Assembly: GCF_002797535.1 (NCBI RefSeq)
Contig: NZ_PGFD01000003.1
Coordinates: 248,001 to 312,000 of the forward strand
DNA: 64,000 nt
Source: Chryseobacterium geocarposphaerae
GTDB taxonomy: Bacteria; Bacteroidota; Bacteroidia; Flavobacteriales; Weeksellaceae
Reading direction: 5' to 3'
The notes beneath the pieces were generated by a model. That model made no database searches, had not been told where the DNA came from, and saw nothing but the letters and a program-made list of their open reading frames with translations. Both the position numbers and the translations under genes were made by a program. The first letter of the stretch is position 1; each line of letters begins with the position of its first letter. Shown here one piece after another: positions 25,116 through 33,583 of the stretch.

Positions 25116-26363
25116 ATGAAATCATTTGTAGAATATTCGTCAAATTCAGACTTCTCTATACATAACATTCCTTTTGGTGTAGCCGTATTCAATAAAGAAT
25201 ATATCGGCTGCTGTACAAGAATCGGCGATCAGGTTATTGATCTTTCCACATTATATGATCTTGGCTATTTCGAAGAAATAGAAGGACTTGATGATAATGT
25301 TTTTGAAGCGTATACACTTAATGAATTTATTGAGCTTGGAAAACCAGTTACCAATGCTGTTCGTATAAAAATTCAGGAATTATTACTGGAAGGCTCAACA
25401 TTATCAAAAGACGAAAAAACAATCGAAGATGCATTCTACGATTTGGATCAGGTAAAAATGATGATGCCTGTTCACATCCCGAATTACACTGATTTTTACA
25501 GCAGCATAGAGCATGCAACAAACGTTGGAAAAATGTTCAGAGACCCTGCAAATGCTTTATTACCCAACTGGAAACATCTTCCTGTAGGATACCACGGCAG
25601 AGCTTCTTCTATTGTAGTTTCCGGAACAGAAATCAACCGTCCGAAAGGTCAGATGAAACCAGCGGATGTAGAAAAACCAATTTTTGGGCCTTGTAAGCAA
25701 TTAGACTTCGAATTGGAAATGGCATTCATCATCAACAAAAATACGGAGATGGGCGAAAGCATTTCTACACAACAGGCTGAAGATGCCATCTTCGGAATGG
25801 TGGTTTTTAATGACTGGTCAGCAAGGGATATTCAATCTTGGGAATATGTTCCGCTAGGTCCTTTTTTAGCTAAAAATTTCGGTTCGTCAATTTCTCCTTG
25901 GGTAGTTACTCTGGAAGCTTTGGAACCATTCAGAACAGCTTCTCCTGTTCAGGATCCTGAAGTGTTGGATTATCTGAAATTCGAAGGAGATAAAAACTAC
26001 GACATCAATCTTGAAGTCTATATCCAGCCTGAAAATGGTGAACAAAATCTGATCTGCGAAAGTAACTACAAACATATGTACTGGAACATGACTCAGCAAT
26101 TAGCTCATCACACCGTAAACGGCTGTAATGTAGAAGTTGGTGATCTATACGCAAGCGGAACCATTTCAGGAAACGATCCGAAATCTTTCGGTTCTATGCT
26201 TGAATTAACATGGAGAGGACAAAACCCAATCCAATTAAGCAACGGACAGGAAAGAAAATTCATCGACGATAATGATACGGTAACGATGAAAGCATGGGCT
26301 GAAAAAAACGGTGTAAGAGTAGGTTTTGGTGAAGTAAGTGGTAAAATTATTCCTGCAATTTAA
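25116..26363 (+). CDS. fahA: Fumarylacetoacetase
   Basis: 415 residues from ATG 25116. It hydrolyses fumarylacetoacetate to fumarate and acetoacetate, the last step of tyrosine catabolism. With this start the catalytic residues fall on the numbers I recall for the mammalian enzyme: Asp126 and His133 (TDFYSSIEHATN), Glu199 and Glu201 (LDFELEMAF), Asp233 (VFNDWSARD). That agreement supports the start over a TTG 14 codons upstream. The stop TAA overlaps the ATG of the next gene (TAATG), so the two are coupled. Confidence 0.95.
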   Translation: MKSFVEYSSNSDFSIHNIPFGVAVFNKEYIGCCTRIGDQVIDLSTLYDLGYFEEIEGLDDNVFEAYTLNEFIELGKPVTNAVRIKIQELLLEGSTLSKDEKTIEDAFYDLDQVKMMMPVHIPNYTDFYSSIEHATNVGKMFRDPANALLPNWKHLPVGYHGRASSIVVSGTEINRPKGQMKPADVEKPIFGPCKQLDFELEMAFIINKNTEMGESISTQQAEDAIFGMVVFNDWSARDIQSWEYVPLGPFLAKNFGSSISPWVVTLEALEPFRTASPVQDPEVLDYLKFEGDKNYDINLEVYIQPENGEQNLICESNYKHMYWNMTQQLAHHTVNGCNVEVGDLYASGTISGNDPKSFGSMLELTWRGQNPIQLSNGQERKFIDDNDTVTMKAWAEKNGVRVGFGEVSGKIIPAI

Positions 26364-27184
26364 TGAAAACACTTATTCCATCTGAAATAACTCCGGTACA
26401 GCTACAAACCGTAATGCAGACTGCCGTTTCACCACGACCGATTGCATTGGCTTCTACGGTTGATAAAAATGGCGACATCAATTTGTCACCGTTCAGCTTT
26501 TTCAATATGTTCAGTACGGTTCCTCCGATCCTGATTTTTTCACCTTCGAGAAGAGTCCGTGATAATACGACAAAACATACCTTGGAAAATGTTTTGGAAG
26601 TTCCCGAAGTTGTCATCGGAACAGTAAACTTTCCGATTGTTCAACAAATATCTTTGGCTTCCACAGAATATGGTGACGGCGTGAATGAATTCATCAAGTC
26701 CGGCTTAACCATGAAGGACGCTGATTTGGTACAGCCAAAATTAATTGAGGAATGCCCTGTAAACTTTGAGTGTAAGGTTTTAGAAGTAAAATCCTTGGGA
26801 GATCAGGGAGGTGCAGGAAATCTGGTCATTTGCGAAGTTCAGAAAATCCACATCCGGGAAGAATATCTGAATGAGGAAGGAAATCTTGATCAGAAAAAAC
26901 TGGATATGGTTGCCCGTTTGGGCGGAAACTGGTATTCCAGAAACAACGACAGCAATCTTTTTGAAGTTCCAAAACCGTTGGTAACCAAAGGAATTGGCTT
27001 CGACCTTCTTCCCAATGAAATAAAACTGAGTAAAGTTTTCACCGGAAACGATTTAGGAATGTTGGCCAACGTTGAGGTTTTACCTGCAGGAGATTATCAT
27101 TCCGATGAAAAGATCCATCAGGTTGCTCAGAAATTTTTGCTTGAAAGCAACATTGAAGAAGCCTGGAAGATTTTAATTAAATAA
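26363..27184 (+). CDS. Flavin reductase-like domain protein
   Basis: 273 residues. The N-terminal half (PRPIALASTVDKNGDINLSPFSFFNMFSTVPPILIFSPS) is the FMN-binding split-barrel of the flavin reductase/DIM6-NTAB family; the extra C-terminal ~90 residues follow GGNWYSR. It may reduce free flavin or act as a flavin-dependent reductase. Translationally coupled to fahA by a one-base overlap, suggesting a role in aromatic amino acid breakdown that I cannot name. Confidence 0.85.
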   Translation: MKTLIPSEITPVQLQTVMQTAVSPRPIALASTVDKNGDINLSPFSFFNMFSTVPPILIFSPSRRVRDNTTKHTLENVLEVPEVVIGTVNFPIVQQISLASTEYGDGVNEFIKSGLTMKDADLVQPKLIEECPVNFECKVLEVKSLGDQGGAGNLVICEVQKIHIREEYLNEEGNLDQKKLDMVARLGGNWYSRNNDSNLFEVPKPLVTKGIGFDLLPNEIKLSKVFTGNDLGMLANVEVLPAGDYHSDEKIHQVAQKFLLESNIEEAWKILIK

Positions 27185-27222
27185 ATTAAACATTGATCTT
27201 AGATCCATTCAAAAGATAAAAT

Positions 27223-27250
27223 AAAAGGAGTGAATATTTTCACTCCTTTC
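27223..27250. terminator. Bidirectional terminator between convergent genes
   Basis: AAAGGAGTGAA pairs with TTCACTCCTTT around TATT. It ends the fahA unit and, read from the other strand, the alpha/beta hydrolase gene that stops at 27254. Confidence 0.82.
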
Positions 27251-27253
27251 TTA

Positions 27254-28099
27254 TCAAATTACAAATTTATTCTTAATAAATTCAACAGACTTTTCTACTA
27301 CCTTATTTAAGTCTTTTGGCAGATCATTTTCTTCCCAGGGTTCTTTTGCACCAAAAGTATGATTGGCCTCTTCAATTAAAAACAATTCAGAATTGGGATT
27401 TAAAATATGCAGGTGTTCTGCATTTTTCACATTCACACTTTCATCATTGGTTCCGTGAATGATTAGTATGTGTGCTTTAGCCATTTCGGTAGCTCTTTCT
27501 ACATCAAAACGCATTTCACTATTTTTAAAATCTTCATAAAACTGGTAATAATGGGGCATTTCCTGCTTCGTCCTTCCATTTAGCACATAGAAAACCCCGG
27601 CTTCTTCCCATTTTTTAAACGCTTCATTTTTAGGAAAACGGTCTAATGTATCCACACTTGCTAATGTTATTAATCCATTAATTCTTTCATCTTCAAAAGT
27701 TTTGATAATAGAGATTCCTCCTCCCCTGCTGTGTCCCATCAAAATCAATTTCTGATCATCCACTTTTTCATGCTGAATAAAATGATCTATTACTACTCCT
27801 AAATCCGAAAGTTCTTTAGAATAATTATTATTTCCAAATGCTTCCAGATCACCAAAATGATGAGGATCATCAACCGTGGTTCCGTTGTGGGAAAAATTAA
27901 ATTTAACAAAGAAAAATCCTGCTTCAGCAAATTTTTCCGCCATTATGTTCCAGGCTCCCCAGTCTTTATAACCTTTGTAACCATGAACGAAAATAATTAA
28001 TGGTAACTTTCCATTTGTTTCGGGATAATAAGCATCTGCGAGAAAATCTCTTGTTTCAGGATTGGAAAGGATTATATTGTGTTCGTTTATGATTTGCAT
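27254..28099 (-). CDS. Alpha/beta hydrolase, dienelactone hydrolase-like
   Basis: 281 residues, cytoplasmic. LIIFVHGYKGYKDWG is the oxyanion region, LMGHSRGGG (GxSxGG) the nucleophile Ser, IIHGTNDESV the Asp and EANHTFGAKEP the His. Family members hydrolyse esters, thioesters or peptides. No substrate can be inferred. The gene converges on the fahA unit. Confidence 0.85.
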   Translation of the reverse strand: MQIINEHNIILSNPETRDFLADAYYPETNGKLPLIIFVHGYKGYKDWGAWNIMAEKFAEAGFFFVKFNFSHNGTTVDDPHHFGDLEAFGNNNYSKELSDLGVVIDHFIQHEKVDDQKLILMGHSRGGGISIIKTFEDERINGLITLASVDTLDRFPKNEAFKKWEEAGVFYVLNGRTKQEMPHYYQFYEDFKNSEMRFDVERATEMAKAHILIIHGTNDESVNVKNAEHLHILNPNSELFLIEEANHTFGAKEPWEENDLPKDLNKVVEKSVEFIKNKFVI

Positions 28100-28168
28100 G
28101 TTTATTTTTTATTTAAATACATTTATATCATTCGACGAGGGAAAAGCCTATTTAAACATATAGATATA

Positions 28169-28204
28169 GATTCTTCACTACACTTCGCTTCATTCAGAAT
28201 GACA
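28169..28204 (-). repeat. REP-like repeat, half copy
   Basis: The reverse complement matches the left 36 bases of the element at 11937 with three mismatches. The second arm of the hairpin is missing, so this is a half copy. It lies in the 193-base region between two divergently transcribed genes; otherwise that region holds only the promoter at 28281. Confidence 0.72.
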
Positions 28205-28280
28205 GACTTTATTTTTTAATGATTAGTCTAATTTTCATTTAAAAATATTAAAAATCGAAATAAGCGCAAAGTAAAAACCT

Positions 28281-28288
28281 TATTTTTG
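28281..28288 (+). promoter_or_regulatory. TAnnTTTG box four bases before the HipA-like kinase start
   Basis: TATTTTTG ends exactly 4 bases before ATG 28293, the same geometry as at 2523, 30543 and 58600. Predicts a leaderless or near-leaderless message. No -33 TTG found. Confidence 0.5.
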
Positions 28289-28292
28289 CACT

Positions 28293-29066
28293 ATGTTGGA
28301 TTTAAGAACAGTAACGGTAATGCGATATATTCTGCCGCTTCGGGAGGGAGGTTCTCTTCCTGCGCTCGCAGAAGCTGATGATGATTTTAAGTATGTATTA
28401 AAATTCCGTGGTGCAGGGCATGGAGTCAAAATGCTGATTTCAGAATTATTGGGCGGAAAAATTACTGAAGTATTAGGGTTAAAAATCCCTGAACTCGTAT
28501 TAGTGAATCTCGATGTTGATTTCGGAAGAACTGAAGCTGATGAAGAAATTCAGGATCTGCTGAAGTTTTCAGAAGGATTAAACTTAGGGTTACATTATCT
28601 TTCAGGCTCTATTGCCTACGATCCCAGTGTGAAAGTTGATCCTCTTCTGGCATCAAAAATCGTTTGGCTGGATGCCTTTATCACGAATATCGACCGTACT
28701 TTTAAGAATACCAATCTTCTGATGTGGCATAAAGAGCTATGGGTGATCGACAATGGTGCCTCTTTCTATTTTCATCATTCGTGGCAGAATTTTGATACAG
28801 CTGCAAAAACTCCGTTCAAATATGTGAAAGACCATGTTTTGCTTCCACAGGCAACACAGCTTGATGAAGCAGATAAACTCGCAAAAGAAGTGTTGAATGA
28901 GACTGTTTTCAGAGAAATTGTAAACTTAATTCCTGAAGACTGGTTACACTGGAACGATGCCGATGAAAGCCCGGAGGAAATTCGTGAAATCTATTTCAAC
29001 TTCCTGAAAACACGATTAGAAAATTCCGAAATCTTTTTAAACGAAGCCAAAAATGCAAGAGGATAA
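28293..29066 (+). CDS. HipA-like kinase domain protein
   Basis: 257 residues. Kinase-like features of the HipA superfamily are visible: Lys37 (KYVLKFRG) for ATP, Glu51 (MLISELLGG), the catalytic loop WLDAFITNIDRTFKNTN with Asp134, Arg135 and Asn139, and the metal-binding D153-N-G (WVIDNG). It is a compact form lacking the HipA N-terminal domain, and no HipB-type DNA-binding partner is present. Instead it overlaps by 14 bases a DUF3037 gene. HipA phosphorylates glutamyl-tRNA synthetase; the target here is unknown. This is the best candidate for an undescribed two-gene system in the window. Confidence 0.8.
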   Translation: MLDLRTVTVMRYILPLREGGSLPALAEADDDFKYVLKFRGAGHGVKMLISELLGGKITEVLGLKIPELVLVNLDVDFGRTEADEEIQDLLKFSEGLNLGLHYLSGSIAYDPSVKVDPLLASKIVWLDAFITNIDRTFKNTNLLMWHKELWVIDNGASFYFHHSWQNFDTAAKTPFKYVKDHVLLPQATQLDEADKLAKEVLNETVFREIVNLIPEDWLHWNDADESPEEIREIYFNFLKTRLENSEIFLNEAKNARG

Positions 29067-29436
29067 AATATACGAATACGCAGTCATACGTCTGGTTCCT
29101 AAGGTTGAAAGAGAAGAATTTTTCAATATAGGTTTGGTGATGTTTTCTAAAAAAGAAAAATTCATCAGGGTTGAGTTTTATTTATGTCCCGATAAATTCA
29201 GACTTATGCACAGCAAGCTGGATTATGAGGATATCATTCAAAATCTTGAAAGTTTTCAGAAAATAGCTAACGGGGATAAAGATGGCGGACCTATTGCACA
29301 GCTTGAAATTCCTGAACGTTTCCGATGGCTGACAGCGGTAAGAAGTTCCGTAGTACAGACCTCCAGACCTCATCCGGGAAAATCTAAAGACCTGGAAAAG
29401 ACTTTTGGTAAACTTTTTGAGGAGTTAGTAAAATAA
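29053..29436 (+). CDS. DUF3037 family protein, partner of the HipA-like kinase
   Basis: 127 residues. YEYAVIRLVPKVEREEFFNIGLVMFSKKEKFI is the DUF3037 core, a family of unknown function. The start ATG lies inside the end of the kinase gene (14-base overlap), which indicates tight coupling. No DNA-binding motif is apparent. It may be a regulator, substrate or neutraliser of the kinase; that is inference from gene order only. Confidence 0.8.
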   Translation: MQEDKIYEYAVIRLVPKVEREEFFNIGLVMFSKKEKFIRVEFYLCPDKFRLMHSKLDYEDIIQNLESFQKIANGDKDGGPIAQLEIPERFRWLTAVRSSVVQTSRPHPGKSKDLEKTFGKLFEELVK

Positions 29437-29455
29437 CCACTTCAAAAAATATTTT

Positions 29456-30475
29456 ATGAACTCATTCAATCACAATATAATGTACAGGTTTTCTTTAAAC
29501 CTGTTTTTTATTTTATGCTTAAGCTTCTTCAATCTGGGTTATTCTCAGGCTCCGATCGAAGTACAAGCTCCGAAAAGCATTACTCTTCCCAAAAAAACTG
29601 CTCTTTTAGAGGATATTTCTTATAAAAATGACGCTTCGGGAAATCCTATCAAATTAGATATTTATGAACCTAAAAATCCTATAGCAGGAAAACTTCCAGT
29701 GGTTATCTATGTTCATGGCGGAGCCTGGGCAAAAGGTGATAAAATAGTGAGAGCCAACAGCTATATCGAAAGTTTTATTTTAAAATTGGTCGAAAAAAAT
29801 TACGCGGTCATCAGCATTGATTATACTTTGGTAAGTGAAACAGTACATTTTCCGTTGCCGGTTCAGGATACAAAAGATGTGGTGAGATGGGTTAGGAAAA
29901 ATGCTGAAAAATATAATTTTGACACGAATAATATTGGCTATTTCGGAGCGTCTTCAGGCGCTCATTTATCGATGCTTTCAGCTTATACCAACGATAACGA
30001 ATATGTTGGAAGTCCAGAACTTTCATCTTATTCCGGAAAAGTAAATTATGTGGTAAGTAATTTCGGTCCTACCGATTTAAACAGGCTTTTGCATACAAGA
30101 TTGGGCAAAATTCCGGTTGCTATTGTAAGTTTATTTTTTAAGCCGATTGTTGAAATCAGACAAAAATTGGTCTTCGGAATTTCAGGATATGATATTAAAA
30201 CCGAAAAAAGAAAAGCTATAGACTATCTGGAAACCGCTTCTCCGATCAATGATGTTGAAAATGGTGTTCCGACTTTCATCCTTCATGGAAATAGAGACAA
30301 AGTTGCTCCCATTAATCATTCCAAAAGGTTGGTCAGAAAGCTGAAAAAACAAAATATTGAAACCAAACTGATTGTTGTAAAAGACGGCGCTCACGGTTTT
30401 GGAACAACCGATACAGCATATATGAATCATCTGAATGATGAAATGGTGAATTTTATTGAATCTCATAAAAAATAA
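29456..30475 (+). CDS. Exported alpha/beta hydrolase (esterase/lipase, carboxylesterase-like)
   Basis: 339 residues (start 29456, or ATG 29480, which puts the signal peptide MYRFSLNLFFILCLSFFNLGYSQ at the very N-terminus). YVHGGAWAKGD is the HGG oxyanion motif of hormone-sensitive-lipase-like enzymes; YFGASSGAHLS has the nucleophile Ser; HGNRDKVAP and KDGAHGFG give Asp and His. Likely a periplasmic or secreted esterase such as a feruloyl or acetyl esterase. It follows the DUF3037 gene by 19 bases and may be co-transcribed. Confidence 0.85.
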   Translation: MNSFNHNIMYRFSLNLFFILCLSFFNLGYSQAPIEVQAPKSITLPKKTALLEDISYKNDASGNPIKLDIYEPKNPIAGKLPVVIYVHGGAWAKGDKIVRANSYIESFILKLVEKNYAVISIDYTLVSETVHFPLPVQDTKDVVRWVRKNAEKYNFDTNNIGYFGASSGAHLSMLSAYTNDNEYVGSPELSSYSGKVNYVVSNFGPTDLNRLLHTRLGKIPVAIVSLFFKPIVEIRQKLVFGISGYDIKTEKRKAIDYLETASPINDVENGVPTFILHGNRDKVAPINHSKRLVRKLKKQNIETKLIVVKDGAHGFGTTDTAYMNHLNDEMVNFIESHKK

Positions 30476-30542
30476 TTGAGCAGTAATTTCATGAAAAAAC
30501 AGAATCTTCTAAAAGAAAATACTGAATATTCCGTTTAATTCT

Positions 30543-30550
30543 TAAATTTG
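30543..30550 (+). promoter_or_regulatory. TAnnTTTG box four bases before a lipoprotein start
   Basis: TAAATTTG ends 4 bases before ATG 30555, a leaderless arrangement. Confidence 0.5.
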
Positions 30551-30554
30551 GCTA

Positions 30555-31010
30555 ATGCAAAAGAATCTTTACCTTATCATCATATTATTTTGTCTTGTGA
30601 GTTGCTATACTTATCAGGTTAAGAAACCAGCTGCAGCAACTGACAATAAACAAGACGCTAAAAATAGTGCAACACTTGCTAATACGAATCCTTCGCAAAC
30701 AAAAAGCACAGCACCTCAGAATCCGCAACCTACACCCGTTCCTATTAATATTCAGGAAAAACTTGCCCCTAATAAAAATGTTAAAATTGATGTTGACGGC
30801 AAAACTTATAAAGTAATCGTTGACCGATGGGAACGTGACAGTCTGGTTGTACACCCGGTTCATAGCCCTAAAAAAATTCTTAAATTCCATAAGAACCAAA
30901 TTAATGCTGAGAGAATTGCTGAAAAACGATTTTCACAACCCATCGCTGATATCCTTACCGTAGTGGCTTATGCAAGTATTGGTGTCGGAATTTACCTTTT
31001 GGTGAAGTAA
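30555..31010 (+). CDS. Lipoprotein with C-terminal hydrophobic segment, unknown function
   Basis: 151 residues. Signal sequence with lipobox CLVSC (Cys17), then a low-complexity Ala/Thr/Gln/Pro linker (about 25-70), then a beta-rich domain (NVKIDVDGKTYKVIVDRWERDSLVVHPVHSPKKILKFHKNQI) and a hydrophobic C-terminus (IADILTVVAYASIGVGIYLLV). A lipid anchor at one end and a membrane segment at the other is unusual. No family recognised. Confidence 0.65.
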   Translation: MQKNLYLIIILFCLVSCYTYQVKKPAAATDNKQDAKNSATLANTNPSQTKSTAPQNPQPTPVPINIQEKLAPNKNVKIDVDGKTYKVIVDRWERDSLVVHPVHSPKKILKFHKNQINAERIAEKRFSQPIADILTVVAYASIGVGIYLLVK

Positions 31011-31131
31011 TCTTTGAAATTTACCCCATACCTGTTAAACTTTGAGTAGCTAAATTAATTATAGTTTTATTTTAAATGTTTAACTAATTTAAATTTTATT
31101 GATCTAAAAATAGAATGTAAACTAATTTCAC

Positions 31132-32226
31132 ATGAAAATAAAGAAATTATTTTCTACTTCTATTGTATGTTTTGTACTCATTATATGCAGTTCCTCTGCG
31201 AAATTAACAGAGCATACAACGTCTAAACCAATACCGGCAATAAAAGAAGCCATGTATTTTCCTCCTTTTAATAGTGATACCTGGGAAACAAAATCTATTG
31301 CGAGTTTAGGGTGGCATCAGGATAAAGTTCAGGATTTGCTGGATTATTTGCAGACTAAAAACTCCAGAAGTTTTATGATTCTTCAGAACGGAAGAGTTGT
31401 AATGGAAAATTATTTTGGAGGTCATACTTCCAGAACTCCCTGGTATTGGGCAAGTACAGGAAAAACACTTACCTCAACCGTTACAGGAATTGCAGAACAG
31501 GAAGGCTTTTTAAATACCAATAATAAAGTTTCAGTGTATATCGGAACAGGATGGACAAGCGAACCTTTAGCAAAAGAAAATCTTATTATCTGTAAAAATC
31601 TGTTAACAATGACTTCCGGTTTGGATGACAGTATGGGAAATGATGTATCTTCGGCTCATCTTCAATACAAAGCCGATGCAGGCACGAGATGGGCGTATCA
31701 TAACGTCTATGTAAAGCTTCAGGATGTAGTCGCTGCTGCTACAGGGCAAAGTTGGTCAAGCTACTTCAATACAAAGCTTCGGGATAAAATCGGAATGACC
31801 GGAGCCTGGATTCAGAGTGGCAATAACAGTGTATATTGGAGCAATACCAGAAGTATGGCACGCTTTGGATTAATGGCTCTCAATAAAGGAAACTGGAGCG
31901 GAACACAGGTCATTAATCCCCAATATTTTCAGGATGCAACCAGTACTTCCCAAACTCTCAATCTTTCCTACGGATATTTGTGGTGGCTCAACGGAAAAGC
32001 AAGCTATCATCTTCCACAGACACAATTTCAATTCAACGGAAAGCTAATTCCAAGCGCACCGGATGATCTGTTTTGTGCTTTAGGAAAGAATGATCAGAAA
32101 ATCTATGTTGTTCCCAGTAAGAAGCTGGTTATTATAAGAATGGGTAAATCAGCAGATAATATGAATTTTGCCCGTTCGGATTTTGATGAGGTTTTATGGC
32201 AAAAAATAAACTCTGTCATTAATTAA
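31132..32226 (+). CDS. Exported serine hydrolase, beta-lactamase class C/esterase family
   Basis: 364 residues. N-terminal signal (about 1-23). WASTGKTLTST holds the SxxK site (Ser108, Lys111) and AYHNVYVKLQ the YxN motif (Tyr189, Asn191) of class C beta-lactamase-like serine hydrolases. GYLWWLNGK is the family W-x-N segment. Members are esterases, peptidases or amidases rather than true beta-lactamases when found alone. Overlaps the convergent gene by 8 bases at the 3' end. Confidence 0.85.
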   Translation: MKIKKLFSTSIVCFVLIICSSSAKLTEHTTSKPIPAIKEAMYFPPFNSDTWETKSIASLGWHQDKVQDLLDYLQTKNSRSFMILQNGRVVMENYFGGHTSRTPWYWASTGKTLTSTVTGIAEQEGFLNTNNKVSVYIGTGWTSEPLAKENLIICKNLLTMTSGLDDSMGNDVSSAHLQYKADAGTRWAYHNVYVKLQDVVAAATGQSWSSYFNTKLRDKIGMTGAWIQSGNNSVYWSNTRSMARFGLMALNKGNWSGTQVINPQYFQDATSTSQTLNLSYGYLWWLNGKASYHLPQTQFQFNGKLIPSAPDDLFCALGKNDQKIYVVPSKKLVIIRMGKSADNMNFARSDFDEVLWQKINSVIN

Positions 32227-32986
32227 TCGGCTCCGGATACAGCTGGCTTCCCCAAAACTGAAGATCTCTTTCTGCCAAATTGGAATTAAAAAAAATCTTA
32301 TTTACTTCCTCCACTATTCCTGCCACAGCATTAGGATCAGCAGTTCTGATTCTTGTTTCGTGGTTGTCTTTTATTCCTTTTGCCGTAAAGTTCAAAGAGC
32401 CCATATAGGCGATTTCGTCATCAACCACATAAATCTTACTGTGGATAAAGGTTTTATTGAAAGAGTTTCCATTATTGGGAGAAATAAAAACTTTGAAAGG
32501 GAATAACTGTTTATAGGTATAATGGTAAATCCGCTTGCTTTTAATTTGTCTTACAATAAAATCTCTTACAAAAAACAATATAATAACAAGGATAAACCCA
32601 TAGGCAAACTTCCATTCTTTTAAAAGGAAGATTACCGGCACTAAAATTACCGCCAAACCTATTATTGCAAAAAGCAGTGTTCCCGACAGACTGATCAGGC
32701 TATCTCTGGACTGTTTTGCTTTTTCATCAGTATGTCTTTTCTGAACAATCAATTTATTAATATTCTTATCATAGCCATAAAAGTCTTCTATCTCATCACT
32801 GGTAATAAGGCTTATCTTAATTCCTTTGTTATGCAGAAAGATCAGCTCCTTAATCAAGGAAGGAGAAAGATAAGGAGATACTATTTTGATATTTCTTTTG
32901 GCATTTCTGATGTCCTGAAGAAGCTTTGCACCGGCACTTTTTCCAATATAAATATCACAGACGGCATTATTATAAAACATAGTCAA
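32219..32986 (-). CDS. Membrane phospholipase D-like protein with a single HKD motif
   Basis: 255 residues. TFIHSKIYVVDDEIAYMGSLNFT is a canonical HxKxxxxD...GSxN PLD motif near the C-terminus. Two hydrophobic helices (about residues 98-118 and 125-145) split the N-terminal part, which has a degenerate half (GAKLLQDIRNAKRNIKIVSPYLSPSLIKELI). One complete HKD implies dimerisation. Relatives act on phospholipids or nucleic acids; helices suggest the inner membrane. Its 3' end overlaps the serine hydrolase gene by 8 bases. Confidence 0.82.
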   Translation of the reverse strand: MTMFYNNAVCDIYIGKSAGAKLLQDIRNAKRNIKIVSPYLSPSLIKELIFLHNKGIKISLITSDEIEDFYGYDKNINKLIVQKRHTDEKAKQSRDSLISLSGTLLFAIIGLAVILVPVIFLLKEWKFAYGFILVIILFFVRDFIVRQIKSKRIYHYTYKQLFPFKVFISPNNGNSFNKTFIHSKIYVVDDEIAYMGSLNFTAKGIKDNHETRIRTADPNAVAGIVEEVNKIFFNSNLAERDLQFWGSQLYPEPIN

Positions 32987-33069
32987 TAATTTATAGACTC
33001 AATAACTAAATAAAAAACTTTGCAAGATGACTTACAAAGCTTTGATGAATAAAATATTTTTAATAAAAA

Positions 33070-33582
33070 TTAATTAAACTCTTTTTTCAATTCATTAGCT
33101 ATAAAAGTTTTCAGCTCTTCCCCATGAATATTAATTGCGATAACCTTTCCTGATTTATCCAGCACCAGATTATAAGGTAATTCTTCAATCCCGTATGTTT
33201 TGGCAACCGGGCTTTTCCAAAACTGAAGATCACTTATTTGTGTCCAGTTTATTCTTTCCCTTTCAATCATCTTCTTCCAGTTGTCTCCAGATTTATCTAA
33301 GGAAACTCCCACTATTTCAAAGTGTCCTGCTTTTACAGCTTTTTCATTTTCAGTATAAATTTCCTTTAAAAAAGGCTGTTCTTCAACACATGGAGCGCAC
33401 CATGTTGCCCAAAAATCGAGTAAAACCACCTTCCCTTTCAATGAGCTCAGTTTAAAATCAGTGCCCTGAAAAGTTTTTAAATGAATTTCAGGAGCAGTAT
33501 CATTTAACTTCAATGAATTTTGTGCGCCAATGAATCCGAAACAGAAGAATAAAATTCCTGATAAAAGTAATTTTTTCAGCAT
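33070..33582 (-). CDS. TlpA-family exported thioredoxin-like protein
   Basis: About 170 residues from ATG 33582 (MLKKLLLSGILFFCFGFIGAQ signal peptide); ATGs at 33591 and 33612 in the same frame would overlap the upstream gene. LKGKVVLLDFWATWCAPCVEEQPFLKEI is the TlpA/ResA WCxPC active site. Acts as a periplasmic disulfide reductase. It is directly downstream of the rhodanese-like gene and very probably co-transcribed. Confidence 0.87.
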   Translation of the reverse strand: MLKKLLLSGILFFCFGFIGAQNSLKLNDTAPEIHLKTFQGTDFKLSSLKGKVVLLDFWATWCAPCVEEQPFLKEIYTENEKAVKAGHFEIVGVSLDKSGDNWKKMIERERINWTQISDLQFWKSPVAKTYGIEELPYNLVLDKSGKVIAINIHGEELKTFIANELKKEFN

Positions 33583-33583
33583 A

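Noticed and set aside
26347..26616. Minus-strand open frame across the fahA/flavin reductase junction
   Set aside because: Antisense shadow of two coupled conserved genes.
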